A DNA stretch of 64,000 nucleotides. It comes from Ricordea florida. Its lineage: Eukaryota > Cnidaria > Anthozoa > Corallimorpharia > Ricordeidae. Under the pieces are notes generated by a model. That model did no database searches and was not told the origin of the DNA. It saw only the letters and a list, made by a program, of their open reading frames with translations. Both the position numbers and the translations under genes were made by a program. Of the stretch, positions 11,722-19,652 are shown one piece after another. Numbering within the stretch: the first letter of the stretch is position 1; the number at the start of each line of letters is the position of its first letter. The stretch is from the NCBI GenBank assembly GCA_949710005.1, contig OX453276.1, positions 26,433,346 through 26,497,345 on the forward strand. The letters are read 5' to 3'.

Positions 11722-11983
11722 AGTAGTATAAGAGGAGTCAATCAAATACGGATTTGTATATAAGCTGTTTTTTTAGAAATGAAGCGTTCTTTTTCTATTT
11801 TCCGATTAAAGCGTTGTTTTGGCTTGTTTTGACTTTGTTTCCCACTTCCGAAGATTTCCGAAGATGACCCGAAGATGACCCGAAGATGATCCGAAGATTT
11901 TCCGAGCGTTTTCCGAAAATTAATGAGCAATTTCAGTTTAGACAAATATGCATACTATAAATCTTCGGAAAAAACGTTGGCGT
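11722..11983 (+). repeat. Polinton left terminal inverted repeat
   Basis: It matches the reverse complement of 25589-25861 with a few substitutions, from AGTAGTATAAGAGG through CATACTATAAATCTTCGG to AACGTTGGCGT. It contains two copies of an 11 bp unit GAAGATGACCC plus one GAAGATGATCC near 11870-11895. The right repeat has three GAAGATGACCC copies, which exactly explains the 11 bp length difference. Confidence 0.95.
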
Positions 11984-11998
11984 GCCACCATAAACATG

Positions 11999-12598
11999 CT
12001 TTCAGTCAAAGAGTTACGCGCTTTGGCAACAAAATACCAGATTCCCGGCAGGTCTAAGATGGTCAAAGCTCAATTGCGTCGTGCTTTATTGGCACACCCT
12101 CGAGCGCGTGTGGACATAGAGCTCGCTGATAGGCGGGCGAATTTCAATCTGTCGTCCCGCGATGTTGCCCTCGTGTGGTTGAGTGGAGATGCGACACTGA
12201 GGGCAGAGCTTTGCGACGGTACCTTCTATGCCGTTGATGATCAACTCCGGAGGGACTTTCAGGAACGCGGGCTGCCACAAAAACTCGCAGCTCTTCGCGT
12301 TGAAGTTCGTGACGTACATTTAGCTGACGTCAACTTGTATCCAAAGTTTTTCTATTATACAGAGTTCCGGTCCGCAGAGGTACGACTGATTTACCACGAG
12401 TGCCAGCTCGCCCACAATCGATGGTTGGAAAATAGGGGCGGCGAATTTCTCCCTCTTTATGAAACAAGACAGTGTTTCTTTGAATTGGTGAGCGACGCCT
12501 TCGCCATGTTAGAGCGGCCGGTGGAAGATGTCGAAGAGTTTAGCGCGCCTAAATTCGGAGCAACCATGAATTGGTTGAGCTCGTTGTGGTTAGACTAA
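11999..12598 (+). CDS. Polinton SAP-like N-terminus protein, function unknown
   Basis: The open frame runs from ATG 11948, inside the terminal repeat. The ATG at 11999 is preferred because it starts the block MLSVKELRALATKYQIPGRS, which matches the start of the element's DNA polymerase (MPTVKELRSL, then SKM-x7-LLRAI). This 35-residue, two-helix pattern resembles a SAP/LEM-type DNA-binding motif. The rest, about 165 residues, is mixed alpha/beta with no recognised domain and ends NWLSSLWLD. It reads inward from the left repeat, so a promoter in that repeat is likely. It appears intact. DNA-end binding or a regulatory role is inference only. Confidence 0.75.
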   Translation, partial: LSVKELRALATKYQIPGRSKMVKAQLRRALLAHPRARVDIELADRRANFNLSSRDVALVWLSGDATLRAELCDGTFYAVDDQLRRDFQERGLPQKLAALRVEVRDVHLADVNLYPKFFYYTEFRSAEVRLIYHECQLAHNRWLENRGGEFLPLYETRQCFFELVSDAFAMLERPVEDVEEFSAPKFGATMNWLSSLWLD

Positions 12599-12660
12599 CC
12601 CTATTATCCCCACTTTTTTCGGTCAGGTAATTAGAGAGTAGCAATTAATAGACCGCAAAA

Positions 12661-13212
12661 ATGGATGTAATGGTCGCTGACAGCTTGAAAAAAGCAAACT
12701 ATTCCTCTACTTTCCTCTCGCAGTTAAAACTCTTAGCAACCTCTTTCTTAGAAGACCCTCCAATTTCTCCCCAACCCACACCAAAAAGCATCGAGGGGTA
12801 TCTTTCAGCCAGCCCTCGACTTTGCCAGCATGTGGTTTCGGGTGAGTTTGATCATCTTACATGGAATTTTCCAACTAACAAGCGAAAAGAGGGGTATAGA
12901 CCAAGACCAATATCAAAAAGTAAAAGGACCTCGTTGCAAAAATTGTTGATGAAAGAGTTCGGGCTTGATTTATTCGAAAGAAAATCGATAGTAAACCTTG
13001 TGAATCGCATTGAGGCCAACTTGAGTTTTGTCTCAGACTACCGCCGGCTTCCAAAGCTGATATGGTTGTTGAAAGTAATCTTCGAACTCCGAGAGGACCA
13101 CGAAAGAGCCGCCAGGTGCGACATTTCACACATTCGACCGACGACGCTTCGAAAATACGATGCTTTATGGATCAAGCTGAAGTCATCGCTCAACATGGAA
13201 ATAAAAGCCTAG
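12661..13212 (+). CDS. Polinton protein of 183 residues, unknown
   Basis: Starts at ATG 12661, 62 bp after the SAP-like gene on the same strand, and ends 2 bp from the stop of the convergent minus-strand gene at 13215. The protein has a proline-rich stretch at residues 38-45 (PPISPQPTP), a basic middle (NKRKEGYRPRPISKSKR) and a mainly helical C-terminal half rich in Leu, Arg and Lys. No signal peptide, membrane segment or catalytic motif is seen. The tight fit between neighbours and lack of stops support a real gene. I do not recognise the family. Confidence 0.65.
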   Translation: MDVMVADSLKKANYSSTFLSQLKLLATSFLEDPPISPQPTPKSIEGYLSASPRLCQHVVSGEFDHLTWNFPTNKRKEGYRPRPISKSKRTSLQKLLMKEFGLDLFERKSIVNLVNRIEANLSFVSDYRRLPKLIWLLKVIFELREDHERAARCDISHIRPTTLRKYDALWIKLKSSLNMEIKA

Positions 13213-13214
13213 AT

Positions 13215-13811
13215 TCAAGCGAGTTTTACGCGCATCTCTGCGACCAGTTCGCTGCGAATCTCGGTCCGCAGCTTTGTCAGATCGAGGTTTTCGTTTTTTG
13301 TCACAGCTTTTTGTTTAATCTCGCGCTTGAGTGTTTCATATTTTTCAACCTCGGAGAGAATGAGTTGAAATTCCGTAGCGCTGATTTGGTTATCCTGTAA
13401 GGCTTTCGAGACCAGGTCGTTGATGGTACTCAACTTCGTTTCACCAATCGTGACGGTTCGCTCATGCTTGGAGATCTTTACGGCGATACGTTTACTGACC
13501 CGGACCATTGTGGCTGACACGATTTTAAAGATGCCACCAATAGCACCCAGTGGAACCCCAACGACAATCCCAAGGCCGGTCAAAGAGGCGGCTAGGCCCG
13601 AAGCCGAAAGTATAACGCTCAGGCTTCCCGTCGTCAAAGCTACCCCGTTTAGAATTGTCCGAGAGCGGGTATATTTTTTTCGTACGCCTTCATAGTGGGC
13701 GATACTGTTTTTTAGGACGGTCTGAATGTCACAAATCTTTTGAAGCCGAAACGAATGCCCCTCATCGTTGGGGGCGGTGGGAACCTTTGGGTACAAACAA
13801 TCAGATTCCAT
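13215..13811 (-). CDS. Polinton membrane-segment protein (198 residues), unknown
   Basis: Minus strand, ATG at 13811, only 3 bp after the stop of the upstream penton-like gene, so the two are probably co-transcribed. Residues 55-100 form a long Gly/Ala-rich hydrophobic stretch (SGLAASLTGLGIVVGVPLGA and on) likely to make a membrane hairpin. It is flanked by a basic segment (RKKYTRSR) and by SKRIAVKISKHER. The C-terminal 60 residues are a Lys/Glu-rich helix that looks coiled-coil. I recall similar proteins from Polinton-type elements of cnidarians and fish, without assigned function. Membrane-active virion protein is a reasonable guess. Confidence 0.75.
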   Translation of the reverse strand: MESDCLYPKVPTAPNDEGHSFRLQKICDIQTVLKNSIAHYEGVRKKYTRSRTILNGVALTTGSLSVILSASGLAASLTGLGIVVGVPLGAIGGIFKIVSATMVRVSKRIAVKISKHERTVTIGETKLSTINDLVSKALQDNQISATEFQLILSEVEKYETLKREIKQKAVTKNENLDLTKLRTEIRSELVAEMRVKLA

Positions 13812-13814
13812 GTC

Positions 13815-14495
13815 CTATATACAGAGCTCCAACAAAACTTCTGCCCTGGTCGTCGGTACCGTCCAAACTCGAAAGAGATTTCTGTTTGTGGGGTCGACGG
13901 GGAGATAAAACTTTCGCAAATGCCACACCGAAGGCCCTTGAAGCTTCAAAGGCTCGACCTTCGCCAGTAGATAGGAGGGTTTGCCCCTTTCATACGACTT
14001 GTTTGGGTCCACCAAATCGCAGTAGATTGAAACAGAGGGCGGACCCCATTGTACAGGAACATGAATCAGAACGCGCGGGACTTCGGATATCCCCAACAAG
14101 TCGGCTAGCTTGCTGTCTAGGATTACCTGTACTTTCGAGAAGAAATACACTCCAGTAGCGGTTATCCGAAGTTCACAAGTGCCCGCGGCGACATCCTTTC
14201 CATGCCCATAGACAATTGCCTGTTGTAGACAGTGGAGGTTGTACTCCCCCTTCGGAATTGAGACCAGAATGTTCCCTTTCGCTTTCCTGATCGTGGCAAA
14301 ATCGGCGTTTCCTTCGCGAATGAGGTTCAATTTGTCCCATGAGTTGAGAGCGAAGAAATATATATCCATCGTTTTAAGTACTGTGAGCGTTATTTCAGGG
14401 ATCTTTACGGTTCGAGCTGCGACACTCGAGAGCTCACCAACGACCGGAGGGTGAAGTTCGTTTACACCCTCGCTTGCCGCTATGCTGAGGGACAT
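13815..14495 (-). CDS. Penton-like single jelly-roll minor capsid candidate
   Basis: 226 residues, minus strand, ATG at 14495, divergent from the 14522 gene across 26 bp. The chain is rich in short beta strands with features I associate with Polinton minor capsid proteins: an IPKGEYN block near residue 80, a LADLLGISEVP block near 130 and VSIYCDLVDPNKSYERGK followed by SYLLAKVEP near 155-180. The size suits a single jelly-roll penton. Together with the hexon-like protein at 16995 it would form the capsid shell. No stops interrupt it. A structure prediction would decide; the assignment is family-level inference. Confidence 0.6.
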   Translation of the reverse strand: MSLSIAASEGVNELHPPVVGELSSVAARTVKIPEITLTVLKTMDIYFFALNSWDKLNLIREGNADFATIRKAKGNILVSIPKGEYNLHCLQQAIVYGHGKDVAAGTCELRITATGVYFFSKVQVILDSKLADLLGISEVPRVLIHVPVQWGPPSVSIYCDLVDPNKSYERGKPSYLLAKVEPLKLQGPSVWHLRKFYLPVDPTNRNLFRVWTVPTTRAEVLLELCI

Positions 14496-14521
14496 TTTAT
14501 TTAACCGCGTATATATACATC
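14496..14521. promoter_or_regulatory. Divergent TATA-containing intergenic promoter
   Basis: The 26 bp between two divergent start codons reads TTATTTAACCGCG then TATATATACATC. TATATATA serves the plus-strand gene and TTAAATAA the minus-strand gene. Such a short gap implies very short leaders. Inferred from sequence only. Confidence 0.5.
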
Positions 14522-15967
14522 ATGGATCAATCTCACGAAATAGATCTTTGGTCTGTTATAAAAACAGCGTTTCCAAAAAAGACCGTAGAACATTTCGGTA
14601 AAACCTTAGAAAAAATTAAATTTCCGAAACAGAGCAATTTCCCCGATGCCCTCCTTCTCCGCAGCCAGGACAAATACCCCGTGCCTGCCCTTCCGTTCGC
14701 TGAAACAGGCTCTGAAATCACACCGCTGCTTCGAGAGCTAGAGATCTTTGTTGACCCTAAAATCTCTTTCCAAGCAGGAGTCCGAGACATATGGAAAGAA
14801 ACAACTATTACACATCGCTCGGCAAAGGAGGCTCATCGTTGGCTTTCTTCTCCCACGTACAAATATTGGCCTCAGCAGCTGAACTTCGCCACATGGTGCG
14901 CAACTGCGGGGTGTGGGGTGTCGATTACCGACCCGACCAATAAAACCTTCCCGCCCATAGTTCAGGGGCTACTTCGCTTCCACGTATACTTCACCGTCCG
15001 CCGTATCCTATTCGAGCTCGGCTGCCCCCTCCCCGGAGACAAGGCGTTCCAAAAAACAAACAACCCACTTCGCAAGTCCGCCTTTGAAAGCCTCTGCATC
15101 GAATTCGGACTACCTAGAACCCCCGACTTTCGTTGGAAGGGCGGACGAAACCACGGTCTTGGAGACGTGTTTATAACTTACCCAAGCGAGGGTCCAAAGA
15201 ACTTGCACGTCATCCGTGGCTATGACACCGAAGCAAACACATGGCCTGATAGCCTGAATCTCTTCTCAGATGAGGGTGGGAAAAAGAATCAAGGTAATCT
15301 GTTGGCATTTATCCGAAACGATGCTGGCGGAGCGTAATACAGCTGAATTTCACCGAAAAAGGGTGAAGGTCTGACGGAGGCTGGCATGGGGCGTCTCAAT
15401 CGTAGTATCGAGGCTTTGGTATATTGTGTTCTTGGCTCGCAAGTCAAAACCCGATCTACTATCGTGGGGGCGAGCGGCAGTGCTGTTGAGACCCGCCAAA
15501 TGTTTAGACAACTTCTAGAGGAGACAATCGTAGTAAACGATATCTCCACCGGCATCCAGAACTATCAAAGGGCTTTGTCCGACGCTCGAGCGCAGCTGAA
15601 TCTGGCCGTGGCCCCAGGGCTCTGGTTGCTCCCCAGCCGGCTTGTTATTAATTCAAACAGCGTTCTCGGGTACAACAATGAGCTCCAGAAAGCGACCAGC
15701 GATATGACTTTCGGGGTCAATCCGCGTGTGAACGAGCGGACACATAAGCGCACGCCGAAAATAAAAGCCCCAGTCCCCCTTGTCCCGAAAACAACACCGA
15801 AAACAAAAGCCCCAGTCCCCCTTGTATCGGAAACAACGCTGAAAATAGAACCCCCAGTCCCACTTGTCCATAAAACTAAAGCCCCCGTAGCCCCAACGGC
15901 GCACGAGCGAAATTTAGCTGCAGTCACTGTTGTGGCCGCAGGTGCGACTTGGTGGTTGTTTAGGTAG
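14522..15967 (+). pseudogene. Large Polinton protein of unknown function, split by two in-frame stops
   Basis: Two open frames, 14522-15337 (271 residues) and 15386-15967 (from ATG, 193 residues), lie in the same reading frame. They are separated only by TAA at 15335-15337 and TGA at 15344-15346, so this was one gene of about 480 codons. The first part is a mixed alpha/beta protein with blocks such as WPQQLNFATWC and FELGCPLPGDK. The second ends with about four repeats of a 14-residue Pro/Lys unit (KAPVPLVPKTTPKT type) at 15760-15890 and a C-terminal hydrophobic segment before WWLFR. The end overlaps the convergent minus-strand gene by 8 bp. Position beside capsid genes suggests a virion protein. 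Not recognised. Confidence 0.7.
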
Positions 15968-16959
15968 ACTTCTTCTTATAGCGCTCGATGAGAAACACGA
16001 CCACGGCTACGATCAAGAGCCAGGCGTTTTTGGCTAAGAAACCAACAACTTCTCCAGCCGTGCGGAAGAGGAATGAGACAATGGCGCCTATGGCTCCAGG
16101 AAGGAGGTCTCCAATCTTTTTTCCGATGGTCTTCAACCCCCGCCCTACCCCCTGCGCTACGCCGGCGAGCCCCCGCTGTAAAGCCCCCAAGATAATCCCA
16201 ATGACCGTCCCAGCCGCTACGAGAACCCCCAGGACCCCTACTCCGTACTTCTTGAAAATAGCCCGAACGCGGTCCCGCAGAGACATTCGCTCCTCAACGG
16301 CTTCACTTTCTCGCTCGAGTTCTTGAATCTCTTCCTCGCGCGCTGCAATCCGGGCTTCAACCGCACGGCCTATCTTCCGGTGAAATATCGGGAGCGTCTA
16401 TTATCTCCTCGTCCTGTCGGTTTTGCTGCTCGAGCTCCTGAGTTCTGGCGTTATTCCGTTCCAAGATCTCGTCCGTGGATGGTCCTAGACGTTCTTTCAA
16501 TTCTTTAGAGAAGTTCTTCGTTAAATTTCCATCCTTGTTTTTCAGTGGGCGCCACGTCGCGTTTTCGTCCAACCCATCACGTATCGCAGTACGACCATCA
16601 TCGCGCACGCCGATCTCGACTCCGTCAAGGTAGGGATACTCGCTCTCCACCTCGAGCTTCGCATCTTCCAGCATTCTTTGTAGGATTGGCTTCCCAGTAG
16701 CAGGGTTGGTCACCATCTTCGTTTTTGGTCGTGCCCCCTGCAACAAGGACGAAAACGACGTTTCTGCTGTGGCAGGCTCACGGGGACGACCTCGCGGTCT
16801 TAAGTCATACATCCCGAATTGTTCTCCACCCTCCGGAAGATCGGCGGGGTCGAAGCTGGGGTTAACCCTCCTACCTTCAGCGCCACCGGGCTCATCAGGG
16901 TCGTCATCAGGGTCGTCATCAGGGGGTATCAAAGGCATCTCATCAGGGTTGATATCCAT
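15960..16959 (-). pseudogene. Polinton acidic/membrane protein with one frameshift
   Basis: Minus strand. The first frame, 16959-16357 (200 residues), begins acidic and Pro-rich with repeated PDDD, then a polar middle and a Glu/Gln-rich end. The second frame, from 16286 (ATG) to 15960 (108 residues), holds Gly/Ala-rich amphipathic and hydrophobic segments (GVLGVLVAAGTVIGIILGAL) and a C-terminal membrane anchor (AWLLIVAVVVFLIERYKKK). The second frame stays open upstream to 16367-16371, where one base separates the frames, so this was one gene of about 333 codons. It is divergent from the capsid gene across 35 bp. A membrane-interacting internal capsid protein, adenovirus pVI-like in role, is a guess. 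Confidence 0.7.
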
Positions 16960-16994
16960 TTTTGTTTCTGCCTATACATACAAGAAAAGTAAAA
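16960..16994. promoter_or_regulatory. Divergent promoter of the capsid gene and the acidic/membrane gene
   Basis: 35 bp between divergent ATGs, containing TGCCTATACATACAAG. The TATACATA core resembles the TATATACAT of the 14496-14521 gap. Short leaders are implied for the capsid gene. Confidence 0.4.
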
Positions 16995-18227
16995 ATGGCG
17001 TACATCTCCAAGAAGCTTGACCCAAGGGAGGAGCCGCGCAATTTGATGGCCGCAAAAGGAAATCGCGTCACCCACCGCCTGACCTTCCACCCGAGCTCGG
17101 CGAAACCCAAAGAGATCTTGTACGTTGACATCCCCAGACTTCCCGCCGACACCGTCCTAGTCCCAGACACCCTAGCCCTTTTGGCCGAGGTGGAGCTAGG
17201 CGGAGCGTCGAAACACGCCAACAACCGCGTCGTCGATAACCTGGGGCGCTGCTTGATTCGGAGAAGGGAAGTCAAGATGGGTGATAAAACCCTAGAGGAC
17301 CTGGAGCGAGCCGACCTTGTTGGAGTGTTCTCCGACCTGTGGCTTTCCACCGAAGAGCGTGCCAATCGCGTCGAACAAGGGATCCAGACAACCGCGGTCA
17401 ACAAAATCCGCTCAGAGGCTGGCGACAAAGGCGATGTGGCGGGGGACGTGGCAATTTCCGTGGCCTTCCCCAAGTATCGGCTACCACTCGATCTCGAGCT
17501 CCTGCGCACCCACGGCGCTCTCCATACGGCAAGTCTTCCACCGATTCGGTTGGAGCTCACACTCGCCGCCCCCGAAGATGTCATCAAAAGCTCGGATCCG
17601 ACCAAGGTTGGCACCTACGAGCTCAAAAACATCGAATTGGTGTACCAAGTCATCCAGTCGCTCATTGTGGCGCAGTACATCCCTAGCGTGGTTCTCTACA
17701 ACCGCATCTCGCACTACAAAGTGCTATCCTTCTCGAAGGCCACCGATCCAATTCTCACGGACAACATCCCCGTGCAACTCAAAAGCTTTGTGGGTGTCCT
17801 GTTCCTGTTCGTCAACCCGCACACCTCGGGAGCTCGAGAAAGCGAAGTCTTCCTGAACCCAGGCGTGACAAGGGTTGAGTTCGACTTAAACGGCGTCCCC
17901 GACAAACTTTACCCCAGAGGTATGCTACCCGCAGATATTTGGGAGACGGCGCGAGCCGGCGCAGAATGGTTGGTGCACCCCCAAGCTCCTCCACTCTCTG
18001 GGATCACCTCTACTTTGTTCTTCCATAACAAATACGGGATCGTCATCGATCTCCGCACGGCACGCGACCACCTTGTGCACGGCGACGGACAAGCAGCCCT
18101 CGGTCCCGGAAAAAATCTTCAGTTCCGGATCTATCGAAAGACCGGCGGCAGTGGTAATGTCAACTGCCACGTCTTCCTCATAGGTGACGCAGCATTCGAC
18201 CTCAATAGCCAAGTCGTCTACTATTAA
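16995..18227 (+). CDS. MCP: Major capsid protein, hexon-like (double jelly-roll type)
   Basis: The open frame starts at 16962; the ATG at 16995 (MAYISKKLDPREEP) is preferred because the upstream codons overlap the divergent promoter. It gives 410 residues. Diagnostic for Polinton-type capsid proteins are the early block HANNRVVDNLGRCLIRRREVK near residues 72-95, then EDLERADLVGVFSDLWLSTEER, a TYELKNIELVYQVI block near residue 215 and a strand-rich C-terminal half ending LNSQVVYY. The major capsid protein forms trimeric double jelly-roll capsomers of an icosahedral shell. The gene is uninterrupted. ATPase follows 21 bp downstream on the same strand. Sequence alone cannot prove the fold. Confidence 0.8.
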   Translation: MAYISKKLDPREEPRNLMAAKGNRVTHRLTFHPSSAKPKEILYVDIPRLPADTVLVPDTLALLAEVELGGASKHANNRVVDNLGRCLIRRREVKMGDKTLEDLERADLVGVFSDLWLSTEERANRVEQGIQTTAVNKIRSEAGDKGDVAGDVAISVAFPKYRLPLDLELLRTHGALHTASLPPIRLELTLAAPEDVIKSSDPTKVGTYELKNIELVYQVIQSLIVAQYIPSVVLYNRISHYKVLSFSKATDPILTDNIPVQLKSFVGVLFLFVNPHTSGARESEVFLNPGVTRVEFDLNGVPDKLYPRGMLPADIWETARAGAEWLVHPQAPPLSGITSTLFFHNKYGIVIDLRTARDHLVHGDGQAALGPGKNLQFRIYRKTGGSGNVNCHVFLIGDAAFDLNSQVVYY

Positions 18228-18231
18228 TCAC

Positions 18232-18246
18232 CTCCTTATATAGCCT
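18232..18246 (+). promoter_or_regulatory. TATA-like motif ahead of the ATPase
   Basis: CCTTATATAGCCTAG lies between the capsid stop and the ATPase ATG at 18249. Its TATATAG core resembles the motifs ahead of the divergent gene pairs and the GTATAG motifs at 18985 and 19424. Confidence 0.35.
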
Positions 18247-18248
18247 AG

Positions 18249-18608
18249 ATGGATTTTCTCACCGACTTGATACCCGGCCACCTGCTTATAGTCGGTCCAA
18301 CAGCTTCCGGGAAGTCGAGACTGGTTGTCGAAGCTCTCCGCGGACCTTTTCGAGGGAAGTTTCACGTCGTGTGCTTGATTTGCCCGACGTACGTCCACAA
18401 CAAAACATATCGGGGATTTGCCCACAAAGGCCCCGGCTTCGTAGCCCTGGCACCAGGGAACTCGGGCGGTGAGATTGAAAAGTGTCTGGGCGACGTCCAC
18501 GACGTCCACGCTGGGCGACGTCCACAAGCTCTCGAGGAAGGAGGTTGCTTCGCTCCATCTTCGTTACCAGGTGACCCTCGGAAAGCAGGTCGAGCACAGT
18601 CTCTCTAG
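18249..18608 (+). pseudogene. ATP: Packaging ATPase, 3'-truncated (P-loop part only)
   Basis: Begins MDFLTDLIPGH, then a canonical Walker A GPTASGKS at residues 16-23, then LICPTYVHNKTY. This is the start of the FtsK/HerA-type genome-packaging ATPase of Polintons. Native-looking sequence stops near 18495 (GEIEKCLGDV). The rest of the frame is out-of-family and passes through the repeated 15-mer CTGGGCGACGTCCAC. Walker B and the arginine-finger region, normally about 100-150 residues further on, are absent. A rearrangement has joined it tail to tail to a minus-strand frame beginning at 18645. Confidence 0.7.
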
Positions 18609-18645
18609 CGGGGTTTTGAAGGTCGCGTGCAAGGCGGTCGGCCAT
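18510..18645 (-). pseudogene. Possible start of a minus-strand Polinton gene, truncated at the ATPase junction
   Basis: A minus-strand frame from ATG 18645 has about 45 residues with a natural-looking helical pattern (MADRLARDLQ, then TVLDLLSEGHLVTKMERSNLL). Beyond GTGGACGTCGCCCAG it merely runs antisense to the ATPase. A competing plus-strand frame, 18469-18957, covers the same bases. Which was coding is uncertain. I favour the minus strand because it starts cleanly and ends at the duplicated 15-mer. Confidence 0.35.
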
Positions 18646-18960
18646 TTGTTGGGAGCAGTAGGGAAAAAACTGGATTCCGAACAGGCACTGTTAACAAACC
18701 TCCAGCAGGATGCTCTGATCCGACGTGAGTTGAGCTACGGAGCTGGCTGGATCGCTGTCAACGGAGGTCGTTTGGTGGCGCTAGTGGCTGCACTGGCTCA
18801 TGTAGGTTGCCACACAGAGTCTGTCTGCGACGCTGGAAGCTCGACGGCCGCAGGCCCAGATGACTCCGTAGGCGGACTAAGTCCGTCGCAGACAGCGGGC
18901 ACGAAGACTGCTAGCGATCCTGTGGTTCCTCTTGCAGAGTCTACGACGGATCGCTAAGGT
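18646..18960. other. Rearranged segment containing integrase-5'-like sequence
   Basis: No secure gene. Near 18826-18905 it carries sequence resembling the integrase start region at 20135-20200: CTGTCTGCGACGCTGGAAGC on the plus strand and, 45 bp on, an inverted match whose minus-strand reading is CTGTCTGCGACGGACTTAG. These make a local inverted repeat with 12 bp perfect arms (CTGTCTGCGACG). An open plus-strand frame crosses the region, but its composition looks like shuffled sequence. Confidence 0.5.
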
Positions 18961-18984
18961 TCCGCTAGCAATTTTTTGGTGTTT

Positions 18985-18990
18985 GTATAG
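18985..18990 (+). promoter_or_regulatory. GTATAG motif ahead of a small-protein gene
   Basis: TTTTTTGGTGTTTGTATAG lies 18 bp upstream of the ATG at 19008. A near copy, TTTTTGTATTGTATAG, precedes the next gene (19424-19429, ATG at 19435). The shared T-run plus GTATAG looks like a late-type promoter element with a very short leader. Inference. Confidence 0.35.
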
Positions 18991-19007
18991 TATCTTGTCT
19001 GAAAGTG

Positions 19008-19412
19008 ATGGAAGAAGAAGATCGTATTACAGCGCCGGCCGCTCCCGTAGCTCCGAATAAGCAGAAGGATCCTAAGAAGGTCGCGGCTGGCCGAGCCCTC
19101 GCGGCTAGGAACAAAGAAGCTCGACAAGCTCTGGCTCGAGAGCGGGCTCGCGAGAGCCACGACGACGAACCACACCGAGCTACGACAAGCTGGAGCTCTG
19201 TCAATTGGGGGCTACTGATTGCCGCAGGGAGCCTCTTCGCCAGTCTGTATAGTCTGTATCTAGCGCATCTCAAGCAACCGCAGCAGCAGCCAAAGCTTAC
19301 TCACCCGCCACCCGAGCCTGCGCGGCCTCGCGAAATTATGGAACCGCAGCAGCAGCCAAAGCTTACTCACCCACCACCCGAGTCTGCGCGGCCTCGCGAA
19401 ATTATGGAATAG
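19008..19412 (+). CDS. Small Polinton membrane protein with C-terminal tandem repeat
   Basis: ATG at 19008, 134 residues. The N-terminal half is Ala/Pro then strongly basic (KDPKKVAAGRALAARNKEAR), a pattern I recall from small Polinton proteins of cnidarians. One membrane segment follows near residues 65-85 (WGLLIAAGSLFASLYSLYLA). The tail is a 22-residue unit repeated twice nearly perfectly (PQQQPKLTHPPPEPARPREI), encoded by a 66 bp direct duplication at about 19276-19409. The small-gene cluster 19008-20084 has very short spacers. Function unknown; possibly DNA-binding or virion-membrane associated. Confidence 0.7.
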   Translation: MEEEDRITAPAAPVAPNKQKDPKKVAAGRALAARNKEARQALARERARESHDDEPHRATTSWSSVNWGLLIAAGSLFASLYSLYLAHLKQPQQQPKLTHPPPEPARPREIMEPQQQPKLTHPPPESARPREIME

Positions 19413-19434
19413 ATTTTTGTATTGTATAGTCTCG

Positions 19435-19650
19435 ATGGACAACAAAGTCGTCTCCACTGTTGTCGAAGCGGCAACTCTGACAGGCATTGCTGCAGGTATC
19501 GGTTGGGTGGGAAAAAAGGTTCTCAAAACGCCTCTGATTTCGGACCCTTCCTCGTCGATTGAAAACTACGCGAAGTGGGTTGCAGTTCTCTCGGGAGCGG
19601 TCGCAGCTAAGCAATACTTAGTTGATAAAAAGATAATCCCAACTGAGTAG
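19435..19650 (+). CDS. Small Polinton two-segment membrane protein
   Basis: The ATG at 19435 (MDNKVVSTVVEA) is preferred to an upstream ATG at 19417 because the GTATAG motif lies between them. It encodes 71 residues with two hydrophobic segments, about residues 9-28 (VEAATLTGIAAGIGWVG) and 47-60 (WVAVLSGAVAAKQYL), and a charged end (VDKKIIPTE). It is intact and followed 2 bp later by the next gene. I recall near-identical small proteins in cnidarian Polintons. Function unknown. Confidence 0.7.
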   Translation: MDNKVVSTVVEAATLTGIAAGIGWVGKKVLKTPLISDPSSSIENYAKWVAVLSGAVAAKQYLVDKKIIPTE

Positions 19651-19652
19651 AG

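Noticed and set aside
15565-15927. Repetitive GTGAFVFG minus-strand frames
   Set aside because: Antisense reading of the Pro/Lys repeat of the plus-strand gene.
16943-17614. 223-residue minus-strand frame
   Set aside because: Antisense shadow of the capsid gene.
18286-18645. 119-residue minus-strand frame across the ATPase
   Set aside because: Only the first 45 residues look natural; the rest is antisense to the ATPase P-loop region.
18469-18957. 162-residue plus-strand frame
   Set aside because: Covers the rearranged region and the integrase-like inverted repeat; no family resemblance.
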